Source: Saturnia japonica (lineage: Eukaryota; Arthropoda; Insecta; Lepidoptera; Saturniidae). From it: a DNA stretch of 64,000 nucleotides. The stretch covers positions 13,600,501 through 13,664,500 of the forward strand of contig CM065321.1 in NCBI GenBank assembly GCA_033032175.1, written 5' to 3'. Of the stretch, positions 26,822 through 40,800 are shown piece by piece (position 1 is the first letter of the stretch; every line of letters starts with the position of its first letter). The notes beneath the pieces were generated by a model. The model was not told the DNA's origin. It made no database searches and was given only the letters and a program-made list of their open reading frames with translations. The translations under genes were made by a program, and so were the position numbers.

Positions 26822-27870
26822 CCGGTGGGTTATTGGCCGCCTCGGCCGAGAAATGGCGAAGGAAGGCGGCCATAGTTCAAAGCTGGCGGTCGCCGGCTCC
26901 TGCAACAGAGGAGATCGACGTGTCTGCAGCCCGCTTTCGTGCGGCTCTCACGGAAGTTTGCGACGCGTCGATGCCGCGGAGCAATAACCGTCCGCAAAAC
27001 AGACGGGCGGTGTACTGGTTGTCGCCGGAGATATCTGATCTCTGTGCGGCCTGCTCTGCGGCACGGCGGCAGCTTCAGCATAGCCGCCGGCGGCGCAACC
27101 GTTAACCAGGGAAGGAGGCCCGGCTCTACGATGCTTACAGGGGCTGTAGAAAGTCCCTGCAGGTGGCTATCAGCCGGGCCAAGGAGGAGGGATGGAAAGA
27201 GCTGCTCGGGACACTGGATGGGGACCCATGGGGGCGCCCGTATCGAGTGGCTAAAAGAAGTTTCGGGGCAAGGCGCTCCCACTGACGGATACCCTTCATC
27301 CGGAGTACCTGATGAGGGTTGTGGACACATTGTTCCCCGACCCTCTGAAGCTCCTCCCACCTCCCATGCCTCCTCCTGAAGGTATTGCTGCGGAGGGGCC
27401 GGTCGCGCCCCATCGCGTCACAGACACGGAGATGGGGTTGGTGACGGAGCGCCTCCGCAGTAAGCGGAGAGAGCGGGGGAGAGCTTCGGAGAATGTTCGA
27501 TCGATGTCTTGCGACCGACAGTTCCCGAAGCTCTGGAAGATGGGGCGGCTGTGCCTTCTTGCGAAGGAAAGCCGCCCTCCGGACTGCTTGTATGTGTTCC
27601 GGCCTTTGGTGCTGTTGGCCCTTCAGGAGTGCGCATCATATGTTACGCGGATGATACTCTGGTCGTAACCCAAGAGAGGAGTTGGAAGGAGGTGGCACGC
27701 CTGGCCAAGGAGGGAGCAACCCTGGTGGTCAGGCGCATCAGGATGTTAGGCGTCAGGGTGGCCCTAGAGAAAACTGCGGCCCTACTTTTTCATGGGCCAC
27801 GGTGCGGGCCACCACCTGGGGCCAACATTCTGATAGACGGGTTCAGGGTCCGGGTTGAGGCCCAGATGAA
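26822..27870 (+). pseudogene. R1-clade LINE remnant with internal deletion
   Basis: The GC-rich island stands out from its AT-rich flanks. The frame at 26833 gives the end of the endonuclease-RT linker (RRAVYWLSPEISDLCAACSA, then ARRQ). Further on come AYRGCRKSLQVAISRAKEEGW and the RT start KLWKMGRLCLLAKESRPPD. The catalytic block ICYADDTLVV sits at about 27638-27667 and continues with VALEKTAALLFHG. Between the RT start and YADD about half a kilobase of RT is missing, and frameshifts and stops break the upstream part. The copy ends abruptly near 27870. R1 elements normally target 28S rDNA, so this is a stray, dead copy or a non-rDNA relative. Confidence 0.8.
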
Positions 27871-28645
27871 ATATTGCTTGCTTGCTTGTATGCTTGTATA
27901 TTTCTGGTTAAATATGGCAACCCCAAATGGCGCCATGAACCGCCACTTTGTGACGCTAAAACAGTCGTCTGTTGTGATAGACGTCAGAACGCATTTTCTC
28001 AAACTGTAATTTATATGCTTTCGTAATATTGGTAGTATTTTGTGTTATATAGTTTAGTTATTGTACACAAGTAAAGTGAACTAGATGTGTATATTTTAAG
28101 TAGCCACGAAAACTCCCTGGACAGTTCTAACCAGAGAGCCACCATCCTTTTAAAGCTTGAAAGAACTTTGAGCATTAGAAAAATATTATATCTACATGAT
28201 ATTTACATAATTATGTATAAACCCACGTTGCCAATAAATACGAAGAAGACCTTGATTGAAACGTATGAGAATCGAAAACTTAGGTAGTTTATTTCGACTT
28301 TGATATATTGGTATTTTAGAATTCAAATCGGCTAGTTGACTGTATGTTTAAAAATCAAAGTAAATTATTGAGGAATATTGGTCTCTATATAAAAAGCCTA
28401 AAACAACATAAAAGTAGAAAAAATAATTGTTTATTTATTTAATTTTCCCTTTGGAAAATTAATATTTTTTTTCTATGAATCACGTGACTTGAAACGCCGA
28501 TTAGAAATCGTGACGTCAACATTCAGGAAATTATGCAGTTAGACTTTTGCGTTAGTTGTCAAACTTGTCACTTATCATACAAAATGACATATAAAATGAA
28601 CTATGACGTCACGAGACCATAATGCATCATTTTTGTGGCATACTT

Positions 28646-28651
28646 TTTATT
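28646..28651 (-). terminator. COG1: Poly-A signal of COG1
   Basis: AATAAA on the minus strand, about 155 bases past the COG1 stop codon. It is the first match found downstream. Confidence 0.6.
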
Positions 28652-28804
28652 TATATTAGAAAATATTTGTAAATCACTTTTTATGCTGTATTAATTAAAA
28701 ACTATATTCATAAGTATTGTTTTCAACATTTGTAGTGTTTAAAACAATTTTCCAAAAGTTGTCAACTCCTAGATTAATCTCAAATGGCCCGACAAATTTC
28801 GTCT

Positions 28805-31800
28805 TCATCTGGAAACTTCAAAGACATCTAAAGACAAACTAACCGGTTTATCCTGTTTCTTTGTATGAGTTGGCGGTGCAGCGACAGGCAGTAGTGAGAA
28901 CCAGTGTGATTCTCCTGACGCTAACAAACTGGCAGCCTTGTCTCCAGTGCCGCCGGACAGAACTGGTTTCGTGCCGATAATGCCGGCCAACTGGCCGTGG
29001 TGAAGAATTAAGCTTCCCAATAGGGTCTGGAAATTATCGATATAATCATTATTATCTTTTTTGAGGGTATAATACTTCTTTTGGCGCGTTTAACAGGGGG
29101 CGAAATTAAAAGCTGCACACGCATCATGTAACGGAAGTTAGACAAGGCGAAATTAGTCATCAATGTTCATATTGTGAATTCATATTACCGACTTTTTTTA
29201 ATTGTGTAAAAATAATTCAACAATGTGTAAATTATGAAAATTTTAATTAGATGCCTAACTGAGTCATGATCTGGGCATGTGGCATAAAAAAAAATAGTTA
29301 TTTTCGTTTTTTTACGCCAAAGAAGTCTATACATTTTTACGTGCTTACAAAACTACACCTTTTTTTTATAAACGCTATAGTTACGCTTTTGGGAGTGTAT
29401 ACCGATACACGTAACAATGTATTAGTCAGATTTATTTTAAACGCCACCTATTGGCTAATTAATCGTAGTACATTGTTAGCTGTAAATGTAAAAATGAATA
29501 CGGCTAGGTATGCCAGACGTGGAAAATACAAGTAAAACAAACTCACCTGTACTCTCTGTACAGACCTTTTCAAATTAGTCTGTATGTACGGATAAAATAC
29601 ATCATAATCAAACGGGTCTATCTTCTGCCTTATGAACTCGCATATACCATGGGAGAATTCCATAGACCTCTTATTTTCTCTTGGGACTAATAACAATGTT
29701 AAATGTCGAACGTCCATCAACAATTGAAGCGCGCACCTCTGATTTATATCCGTCTCTTTCTCTCTTATAACTTTATCGTAGTGCGCGAAAGTGATATTTA
29801 TGACTTTGTCGATAAACGCGGTATGAGTTTCAACCGGCAATGTATGCGGTATGACTTCATCTAGTATGCGACTAACGGAGTAAAGATACTCTTGTAACTT
29901 CATCGAAGGGCCGCAGGGGACCTTTATAGTTGATTCTATCAAGTTCTCTTCATCGTCTTTCTCAACTATTTTTATTACGTCCCATTGCTGAAAAAATATC
30001 CATAGTTATGATTGAATTTTTGGATTCGTAATGAATTTTATTTTTTTGGCCTTTTTAACCCCCACTGCTCGGCATACGGTTTTTATTCATAATGAGATAA
30101 CAGAGGAACTTAATTAATTTTTATGGAAGAAAATGGTGGTCTTCTTAACCAGCGACACAAGATCTAATCAAAACATAGCCACTAAAAACGAAATAAAGTT
30201 ATTACACATGTTATAAAATCTTAAGAATAGAGACACCTAAGCCAACCTCACCTACATGTGGTGATGAGGATGATCGAGGAAATGTCAAGCGAGGTGGTAG
30301 GGCTGTTCAGCCAAATTGGGTCATGACCCGTGCATACGGTGAAAAGCTCGTCATAGTGACTCGCTTATGAGCGTCGCGTTTCGAGATCAGCATATCTAGT
30401 TTCTATTTACGCAGGCCAGCATCATAGCTGTCACTGGCTAAGCGTACAGTGTAAACCATTTAAGCGCCGAATTGATTCACCGTGACAAGTATTTTTATTT
30501 GCGCAAATCCCTAATTCTTAAAAAAACAAGACTAAGTTACTCCTTATAATATCAGCTATCTGACTGTGAAAGTCCCGTCAAAAACGGTCCAACTGTTTCG
30601 GAGATTACCCGGAACAAAAAGATAAACAGAAAATAATTTTAATATTTTTTTCTTTGTTAAAAGTATCGTATATATACTATCATATGTATTCACTTAGTAA
30701 ACAGCTGTTATTTTGACATTACAAACAGACACTTCAATTTTATTTATTTGTATAGATCGAACAAGCAAAATTTCTGGTATTCCCTCTTTGATAAACCACG
30801 AAAAGAGTCCAAATTACTTAAATAAATATATTTACCATCATTAAATAGTCAATATTTGCTTCCAGAGTGAACTCTTGCGGTAGAGATTCAGTAAGCTCTT
30901 CGACTTTTTGTATCACAATATCGACCCATTTACTCCAACAATAGAGACAGTTTTCTTTCAAAACGCCGCACACTTCACTCCACCTTTTAAATGCCTTGTC
31001 ATCCATATTTATAACGCCGATATTGTCCGTCTGTTCAGGTATATAGCACTTACGCAAATGCGGCATAAGGCTGATAATCGCTTGCGTAAATCTAGCTGTG
31101 TATATCGCTGTGGTTTTCCTTTGTAGTTCAGTTAACTGGAGTGTAGATTCTTCGAAACAAGCTTTAATGTATTGTAAAACACTGAAATATATTAGTTGAG
31201 TTAGTGAATGTAAGTCATTGTTGAAGTTAGTTAAGATTCTTACACATTGTAATTAATCGCAATAAAATCTCACAAGGAACAGTCCTATTCCATTCAATAG
31301 CAGCAGCTAGCGTCCTTTAAACAAATGAAATATAACACACCAACAAATTGGTCCTTCGAACCGGATATAATAAAGAATTAATTGTTCCCGAAAATTTGTT
31401 TATTTATAAAAATATATACAAGTACAACAGTCAGTTTTATTAAAAAACACTTCAAGATTGAGTTGTTGATATTAGTTACCTATTCCCATCTTTTACACTT
31501 AGTAAGACGAATAAAAGTTCTTTTTAGATAATTGTATTAGGTTCTACAATAAACTTTCTAAACACATTACCAATTTACCGGTTGACAAGTTCAAGAACCA
31601 TGTTAAGCAAGTTTTATTATCGAAAGGGATGAGTGGATCATTACACGAATGATAATAAAATCTGGATGTAACTCACTGTCTGTACATCCACTAAACATTT
31701 TAGTAATTGTAACGAATACATAAAACCTAAAACATCAAAACGATTTAATAAAAAGTTGATAAATGCTATTGAGTTTCCGTTTTTTGACGAATTATAGTGT

Positions 31801-34800
31801 GTTTAGCTGAGTCCCTAATATAAGACACACAGTAATTTACTATAAAAACTTTACGAATGATTGTGCGTTAAATTGAGTCCCTAATATAAGGACACACAGT
31901 TATTTACTAAAAAAAACTTAACGAATTCTAGTGCGTTTTACTGAGTCCCTAATATAAGACACATAGCTATTTAATAAAAAAATCTTGACATATTATAGTG
32001 CGCTTGAGTCCCTAATATAAGACACGAAAAATATTTAATAAAAAACTTGACGAATTTTAGTGTATTTAACTGAGTCCCTAATATAAGACACAAAGTTATT
32101 TAATAAAAAAAAACTTGACGAATTATAGTGCGTTTAACTAAGACCCTAAAATAAAACACATACCATTTACTAATAGACTTGTGCAATAGTAGTAGTAGAG
32201 CGTATAGTTATAGAAAATTTACGCTCAAAAACACTCCCACTACACTAGACTATGCTCGGAGTTAACTATATACGTGTCTTCAATAATTATTAACAATTAA
32301 TATGTTAAAATACACTTACTTTTGTATATACTGATCAGAGACATCTCTCAAATACGACTCGACTTCGCTTTTATCATTATACATTTGTTCGGTATCATCC
32401 TCCTCATCATAATTGAATAAAAGTTTGTCTCTACCGATTGTCCCTTTTCTGTCCTGGTACAAATATATCTTCAAATCCTCATGTAGTTTCTGCAACTCGC
32501 ACTCGAAAGCCGTGCACAGTTTTTCTAAAGTCGGTGTATAACCTCGATCTTGTCGCGCCATTCCTAAAAAAAATATTACAAATCAATGAATCTCAAACTC
32601 TAAGTATAGAGCAGAGGTTCCCAGACTTTTTTCTCATAGATCACTTTCAAAATTTAGCTGGTTCCGGTGGACCCTCTGCAGCTACATTTCTACCATATTC
32701 CCAAAACTCGACAAAAAAGTGAAGATTAGATCTAACTATGGAAATTTGCTTTGCGGCCGAGTTCGGCACAAGTCTCGACACGTTGCACTGAATATAGAAT
32801 ATGCAAGTTTTTACAAGTAACAGTCGCTGAGCTTCTTAAAATATTATCTGCCTACATTGATAGGTAAAGTCAAGCGGACATTTTAGTTCTTCACTATCGA
32901 AAGCAGATAAATTTTCGTGGGCCCACATTTTTTATCACGCCAACGTAGCCCCGGTCGAGTCTCCCGTGGTCAATTGGGGGTCCACCTGGACCACTTTGGG
33001 AACTAAGGGTATAGAAAAATCTTCAAAGACATTTCTCTGTGCCCTACCCCCCTTTTGCCATAAAAAGGAAATAAAAAACCCGACTGCAACAAAAACGTTG
33101 ACTAATATTATTTTTTTTATTTTTGCTTTTTATCTGATTTCTACACCTCGGACTTAAATATTACATAGACTATGTCACTCCCACAATTAAGACGAATCTA
33201 ACGACACCTCGTATGCTAAAATCCATCGAGCCCTTTAGGATACAGAGCGTGCCAAAGAAATAGACCTTTTTCGCAATCGGGTAAAAGCTTACCTTTCATA
33301 AGAGAGTTCATTACTTTAATGACGTCATTTCTCGACTCGATCACAGTCTCACCGATGAGATCCTTCCACACGAACCATTTGATATCAGCTTCCTTCTCCA
33401 CTTCGCTCTCGGATGAGACCTTGATTAGGTCGATCAGTATCTGCGTCTTGAATGTGTCGTACACCTTCAGCCATCGACTGTCTATAATGGCTTTCACACG
33501 GGCCGTTAGGAGAGGTTGGAAGTAGTGACACCAAACATGAACATCTGGGATGTCCAAAGCATTACATATTGAACTCCAATTTGATGGTGTTTCTGTGAGA
33601 CAGATGACATCAAATATTACAACCAGGTTTGGGTCCAAGAGGGCCAAAGTGGTCACGATCCTAAACTAGATATAATTTTCAATTATTGTAGAAAATTCTA
33701 TTTTATTTTTGTTATGTGTCCGACGTTGAATCTTCCAAAATTTCAATATATAGCCCTCACCGAACTTAATTAAACTGAAATTACTCTAAAAAAATGTTTT
33801 TTCCAAGGGCTATTTTTATTTTATGCTATATTATCGTGAAAACGGTAAAATATCCAAGGCACAAACTTTTAATACTGGTAGAGCAAACTCTAAATTAACA
33901 AATAATAAAAATCTGACCAAACGTTAGTAGAGAAACAGCTCAGCTAACGCAAACAGAATTTTTTTTTTTACGTTCATATAACACAAAGTATTGTGTGGTC
34001 AACTACAATCTGATTTGTAATTAGCTGAGCTAAATCGACAGCTGCGATAGACCTGTTTTTTTTTTAAATATTGTTAGCGTAAACATAGTTGTGTAATACA
34101 GTAAAAGCTCCTTATTCGCGCTTCCTTCATTCGCGTTTTCACCATTCGCTGATTAAAAAATGCGACCCAGTTCTTATATTCGCAGCTAATGATTTCTTTA
34201 TTCGCGGATTCATTCGGTACATCGGTACATACACATTGATAAAAAGGATTCCAATATGTAGGTATCTAACCTAATATCCTTTCTAAAGGCGTCGTCAAAT
34301 GGACTAATAAAAGAGTGAAATATACCTTATTACAACTATGCCTAAAGTATGTTGTTAAATTATATCGCCGCTTTATTGGATCCGCCTTTGACAACAAGCC
34401 GCCTTCGCCGCGGTCGGCGTTTTTGAAAATGTAAACAAACAATGAAATCAACCTTATTACTCATCTAACTGTGTTTTTTTACACATGCAAATTATTACCT
34501 GTGAAATACTATAAATAAGGCAACATTTTTTTGTATTATTATTTAACTTTTTACTCTATGAAAGCTATTTATTAACTGATCACACTTACAATACTTAGGT
34601 AAACGTCGACATTTAAAAAAACATGTTGATCGTAACTGTCACTTTAGTCATCAAATTATAAATCACAGTGTAAACGGTTCTTGAATCCGGTTTTTTTTTT
34701 CTCTAGAGATTCAACTTTTGGAAAGAAAACTGCGTAAAAATAACCCATAAATCAATACACATTGATATTAAAGTAAAATTGTGAAAAAAAAAAATTAAGT

Positions 34801-37800
34801 CATTGGAGACACTTGCCTATTTTAAAGGCCTCTTCTCGTATTTCGTGCAGCACTTTAACTCTTGTAATATTTTGCAATAAAGTTTGTACGTTTGTCTCGA
34901 TGAATGAAGTCACCCATTTGTTCCAGTTTTGTACAGAATTTATAATTTCATTTTTCGCCAAAGCTAGTGGTTCCTTTACAGAAGGACAATCTATAAAGCG
35001 AACAATCTTTTATCAATACTAATTTAAAAATAACCATGAGTTTTTTAACAATCATGAAATCAGCCCTTAGTTTGCGTCCTGAGTGACGGCGCACCGCGCA
35101 CGTAAAAAATACTCAATATATTTCAACCACTCTGGACTGCGAGCGGCCACAAACACGATCCGACGCATTAGGCTACCAGTCTTCGCAAGCGGAGCTGTGC
35201 AAATTTCAACCAATAGAATTGCATTTCTAGCAAATTTTGGCCAATAGTATTTCATTCCTACAATTTTATGCAATTCTATTGGTTGTTTGTACAGCTTCGC
35301 TCCGCTTTAGTTTGCCCCTTATGGTCGTCACCCTACCAGCACCGCATCGCCTCATGTGGTAGAGATTTCTTTGTATGGAGTTCCATATATATGCACTGAC
35401 TCGTCAAGTCTATAACGTCATCATATCGATTCGCATGCAAGCAGTCCATTTCCGGACGGCGAGTGGACCGCGAGTTACCAACGCAAGAACGTTGCGTTGT
35501 TGGAACGACACCACGCACATCCCGATGAAAATCGCTCATTAACTAACACGTAAATTCGTTGATTAGTTAGCCACGCGGCGTTCACCTGTAGACACTAGTG
35601 CAGTCAAGAGTGTCGAGATGATACTAAGTCGCAAAATAATTTAAGTGAAGTGGAATTTTTTATCACGGCAGTGACGGAATGAATTTCTTTTGCATGTCCA
35701 ACATAAAAATAAAGGACTTGATAGCGTTCAGTAAAGAAAGTACTTCTTTAATTTAATTCAACGAGTAATTATTGATAACAACCTTATTAAAACAAATATG
35801 TTAAGCTCAGTACTACCACGGGCTACCAGTGGCTATTTTTTTGTATAGTAGCACGGAAAAGTGACGTCATAGTGCCTGATGGTAAACCCAGTACAATATA
35901 AACATAAAGGCAATTATTGAAACATCGGCAATCCAAGCCTTTCTTAAAATACAACCACGATTTTTAACAAAAAGAAAACCAACTTCAATGATTTTGAGCA
36001 GTTCTCTCGTGTATCTTCGAAGTTGAAGGTCGAACGCCAATGAAATTAAAATGGAACCACCATTGAGGTATTATTCCCTTTTCCATAGAAAAAAGTATCA
36101 TCCAAATCGGAGCATAAAGACAGAAGTTATGGTTGAACATCCATAAAAAAGTTCAAATATACATTCCAATTGAGAACCTCCTCCTTTTTTGAAGCTGATC
36201 ACGCGAGTGAGACACGCCTAAACGAGGCACTATAACGGTGTGACGGTTGCGATCCAATCGGCCAATAATAACACTAACCAATAGTGGCATATATCAGATG
36301 AAAAACCTGTCAAAAGTGACTTTACAGCTATGGAGGGTAGAGAGAGGTAAGGAGAACCATCTCAGTATATTAAAAAGTGTCCACTGAAAGGCAGCAAATT
36401 AAGATGGCGCCACATTAGCAAGTGGAAAGTATTTAAAAATAGCACCATATAAAAATCAAAAACTTTTATGTATCCGTTAACTTCGCTATTGTTGAATAAT
36501 TAATAAAAATTTATTATACATACTGTTGGTCGAAAAAATGACAGACAAAGAACAAAAGTTTATAACAATCGAATCTCTATCTGTGTTATTTCAGCAGCTT
36601 TACAGGTTATATTCTCTAAAATACATTTGACTACGTAAATAGTTCAGGTTTTAAATACTGCATATCTCCTAACTACGAAAGTCACGAAAAATATTAAATT
36701 TTTCCACCCAGCACACTTCACTTTGTTTATAACTGCTAAATTCATATCATTTCCTTTTCCGACACTAGCTCTATTTTGACGAGTCTTCGAACCATAATTT
36801 GCTGTTTACAGGTGGACACTTTTTCAACTGATCCCCCATACTAGATGGTTCTCCTTACCTCTACTCTCCATATTTACAGCTGGCTGTCGACATCCAATAT
36901 CTAATTAATCACAACATCAAAAAGAAGATGAAAAATGGAAAAAGAAAACAGGAATTATAAATTTTCTTACCTATAATTAGCAATAGTAGGCGGAAGAAAT
37001 TTCAATGCCCCAGGATTGCTGAATTTTACTAACTCCACTAAGGGTTTTGAATCTTTATTAAACAATTCTTTTAGTTTTACCAAAACCGCTCCGCCGTCGT
37101 TGTCTAAAAAAAATCATTATTAGATAATAAACCAACTATTATTGTAAAACTCAGGACACACCAGGGACAGTACTGTAAATGTGCCGAGCTATTCTATAAA
37201 AGCTTCATTCAATATTTCAGTTTTACTAAAATGAAAATAATAATTGTATGCAAGGACTGCGCTGAATGTTATTTATATAGGTGATTATAACTGTCACATG
37301 GATAATTTTAATAGCTTGTAGCAGTAATTTATGTAATTAAAATTTCTCTTTTTTTATTTAGACTAAAAACTTTTATAAGTCATATGATACCCATATCATG
37401 GGAGCGCATAAAAAAACTGATCCATCATCTATGGGAGACCGCCATATTGGATTCCATCTATGGGAAACCATCATATTGGATTTAGAATGAAGTCACTTAT
37501 CTAACCATGCATTATCATCCAAACCTGTATGCAAAAATTCAGATGAATTGTTTAGAGATAACTGTTTTAAAATTCTGTTGCAAGATTTGATCTATGCTAA
37601 CGAGGCAAGTTAATTAAAAGCTTGTAACAAATTATTAAAACCAATCGTTTTTTAATCATTCATAGCAACTTACCCACAAAGCAAGCATAAACGAGTACAA
37701 CAGTTTTCAAAACATTTTTAACACCATTCACAATCTTCTCTTTTATTTGTGCTTTCACATCGCCTTCTAATATTTTTGCCAAGTCAAACTGAAGCGTAGT

Positions 37801-40800
37801 CTTTAGGCTATTATTGCTGTGCAAGCTGATCAGCGTATCAAGCAGTTCCACCATTGTTTGCGAATCTAGAAGATAAAGACTTACCAAGCAGGAGCAAGCT
37901 ACCTAAAATAATATTAAGCCCATTAATATTATTGACATGATTGTTAAACAGATTAAACTTGTTTAATTGTTTAACAAAAAACAATACTGTGTTACCTACC
38001 AATAGTTAGGTACCATCAAAGAACCATTATCCAGCTAATCACACTGTTTTATTTTTTTAACTTAACCTGATTTTAATTGAATTTACTATTTTAATGGCCG
38101 AATTTTCAATTGACAGATAATTACATTTGAGGATTTTTTTTATTTTATTTAGACAGGTTTCCATACATTATCCGTCAAAACCGAAAAATTATTCCTGTAA
38201 ATAAAGTCATCTGTTGATTGAAAAATCGATCCTCACAAGTAAAAGACTTTTCAATGTATTTTTAATTTGTCAACTATTTGCATACTATGTAAATGCAATG
38301 ATCAGATGTTTTTTTGGTATAAGCTAGCCAAAATATCTCGATGGCATACAAGTACATTAGTAAAAAAGTAAATGCATAAAAATCTAGTGATGCATTTCTA
38401 TTGGTCGAAATTTGCACAGATCCACTCCGCTCCACTTCAGTGGACAGGCAGCCTTACTGTTGGACATTTTTTCAATTAGTCACCCATATAAAATGGTTTT
38501 CCTTACCTCTATCCTTATTTAAAACAATTAAATATAACTTTTAATTTACCTCAACACTTATATCAACATACTGCAATTTCTCCTTGCATACATCAATTAT
38601 TGTCTGATTGAAATTTGATATTGAATGCCATTGTTGTTAGAACAAGCCTTTGCAATGATTTCATTCCTGGTTTTAAATTATTACTGCCAATTTGGAGTTG
38701 CAAGCCTTTAACAAGAATAAATTAATGTATAACATAAATATTTCTGAACTTGCCGCTACGATCGCGTGGACTACTAGAAAGCCGTCTATCTAGCACACTT
38801 GCGAATCGTACTATCTCCGCCCCGTTATTTTAAATACAAAAATGCTTATTGTGAGTGAGTGATGAAGTGATGATCCATAGAAGATAGACATAAATTATGC
38901 TCTCACTGACTTTTTTATAGGTCTCTTTAGGATTTACAATTATGTTCTAAATTTAATATTCTGTTGTAATGTCAAAATAACAGCTTTTTACTAAATGCAT
39001 ATGAAAGTATTATGATGATATATATAAAACAAGAAACCCATTTTTAAAATTGTTGTCTGGTTTCTGTCTGTTTTTTTCAGTAACCTGAAACGGTTGGACC
39101 GATTTTGATGCGACTTTCACTAGTAGATAATATTATAAGGAGTAACTTAGGCTACTTTTGTTTTAGAAAAAGAATAAGGGTTCCAAGGTAATGAAAAACA
39201 GATCATGGTGAATCAATTTGGGCGCTTAAGTGGCTTAGGCTGAGTAAAACCATAAGAGATATAGGTATCAAATTAATGTACTACATAATAGTAGACATTG
39301 AAAAAAACCTATAAAAAAAACAGCGACAGTATATGTCTATTTTCTAAGAAAAGGCCACATTAATCATTTTTGTCTGTATAAAAACCGGGAGCAGGGGAAG
39401 AAAATTCGCACGTGTACCCGATCGATGGCACTCTGTAGTCCGCGTGAGCGAAGCCGCGGGCACAGATAGTTTGGTATGTTATCTTTTATGGTTTACACAA
39501 CATAAGCTATTTAAGCGCTCCAAAATCGACATTATTTCGAAATGATTATTCCCATGGAGCCCCATTTTTTTTTCTAAAATCAAATTAGCTTATGTTACTC
39601 TATATAGCATCAGCTATCTGTCACTGAAAGTCTCGTCAAAATTAGTCTAACTCTTTCAGAGACTACCCGGAAAAACAGACAACCAACCAATAATAAAAAA
39701 AATGGTTTTTTCTGCATGTACTTTCATATGCATTTAGTAAAAAGCTGTAATTTTGACATTACAGACACTTTAATTTTATTTATTTGTATAGAAGATTTAT
39801 ATAATCATGAAAATGGTTTATATAATTTCATTTTTCATAACAAACCAAAAACATAGTATTACCTGTATTAATGTGTCGAGCCATTATAAACAACTGAGTG
39901 GCCTTGATGAAATCCTCAACTTCAATACAAGTCCATATTTTCTCAGGAATCTCCATCAATAACTTCACTTGTATAGACAAACTGTGAACTGGATTTGAAG
40001 TGAACTGAAAACTGCAATAGAATATTTGGACTAATGTTAAATGATGTCAATGACTTGTCACTTTATCAATTATCTCTCAACATGTTCCATTCTCAGCCAA
40101 GTCATTATATCCTGCACAAAATAAATTTTAAAACCTTAACGTTTTTTGTTAATCTAACTTCTAATTAAATACCAACTTCAATGATTTTGAGGAGTTCCCT
40201 GGTGAATATTCGAAGTTGAAGATCGTAAACCAGTATAATTAAAATGGGACCACCAAAACAACAAAAAAATTATCATGTAAATCTATTCAAAACAAAAAAG
40301 TTATGATTAAACATCCATAAAATATATACAGTGTAAACTCTTTATAACGTTATCCTTTATAACGATAAACTCTTTATAACGTTGAAGTGAGCCCAACTTG
40401 GTTGGTTTGCGTTAAAACCCACATATTGAAACACTCTTTATAGCGATACGCCATTCTCTATTAGGAAGAAATGTGTTCATATTTTTAGACATTAAATATT
40501 TATTATCGATATTATTGTTTATGTTATATTATCAGGTAACAAAAGACTTTGAAGCTCCGAAACATCGGAGGTCGGTCTAGCTTTTGTTATCCTTAATTGC
40601 CTTGAACACGTGCAGTATGACGCATTGTTTTCTCGGAAGTGATGGTCTTCGACCAAGCATACTGGGTACCTATCGTATTATCAGTCGTAAACCTACTTTG
40701 AAACTGTTAACATGGCCAGTAAACGGAAAGCGATTAGTGTTGAAGAAAAAGTTTGATAGAAGAAGATATGAATAGAATACATAAAATAATACAAAACAAG

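Noticed and set aside
26830..27639. Several overlapping frames on both strands in the GC-rich island
   Set aside because: Only the plus-strand frames carry R1 motifs; the others lack stops merely because of high GC.
33593..33656. Extension of COG1 exon 8 to the upstream TTTAG acceptor at 33661
   Set aside because: That acceptor needs phase 2, while exon 7 ends in phase 1. The CTCACAG acceptor at 33593 fits in phase and restores COG1 continuity.
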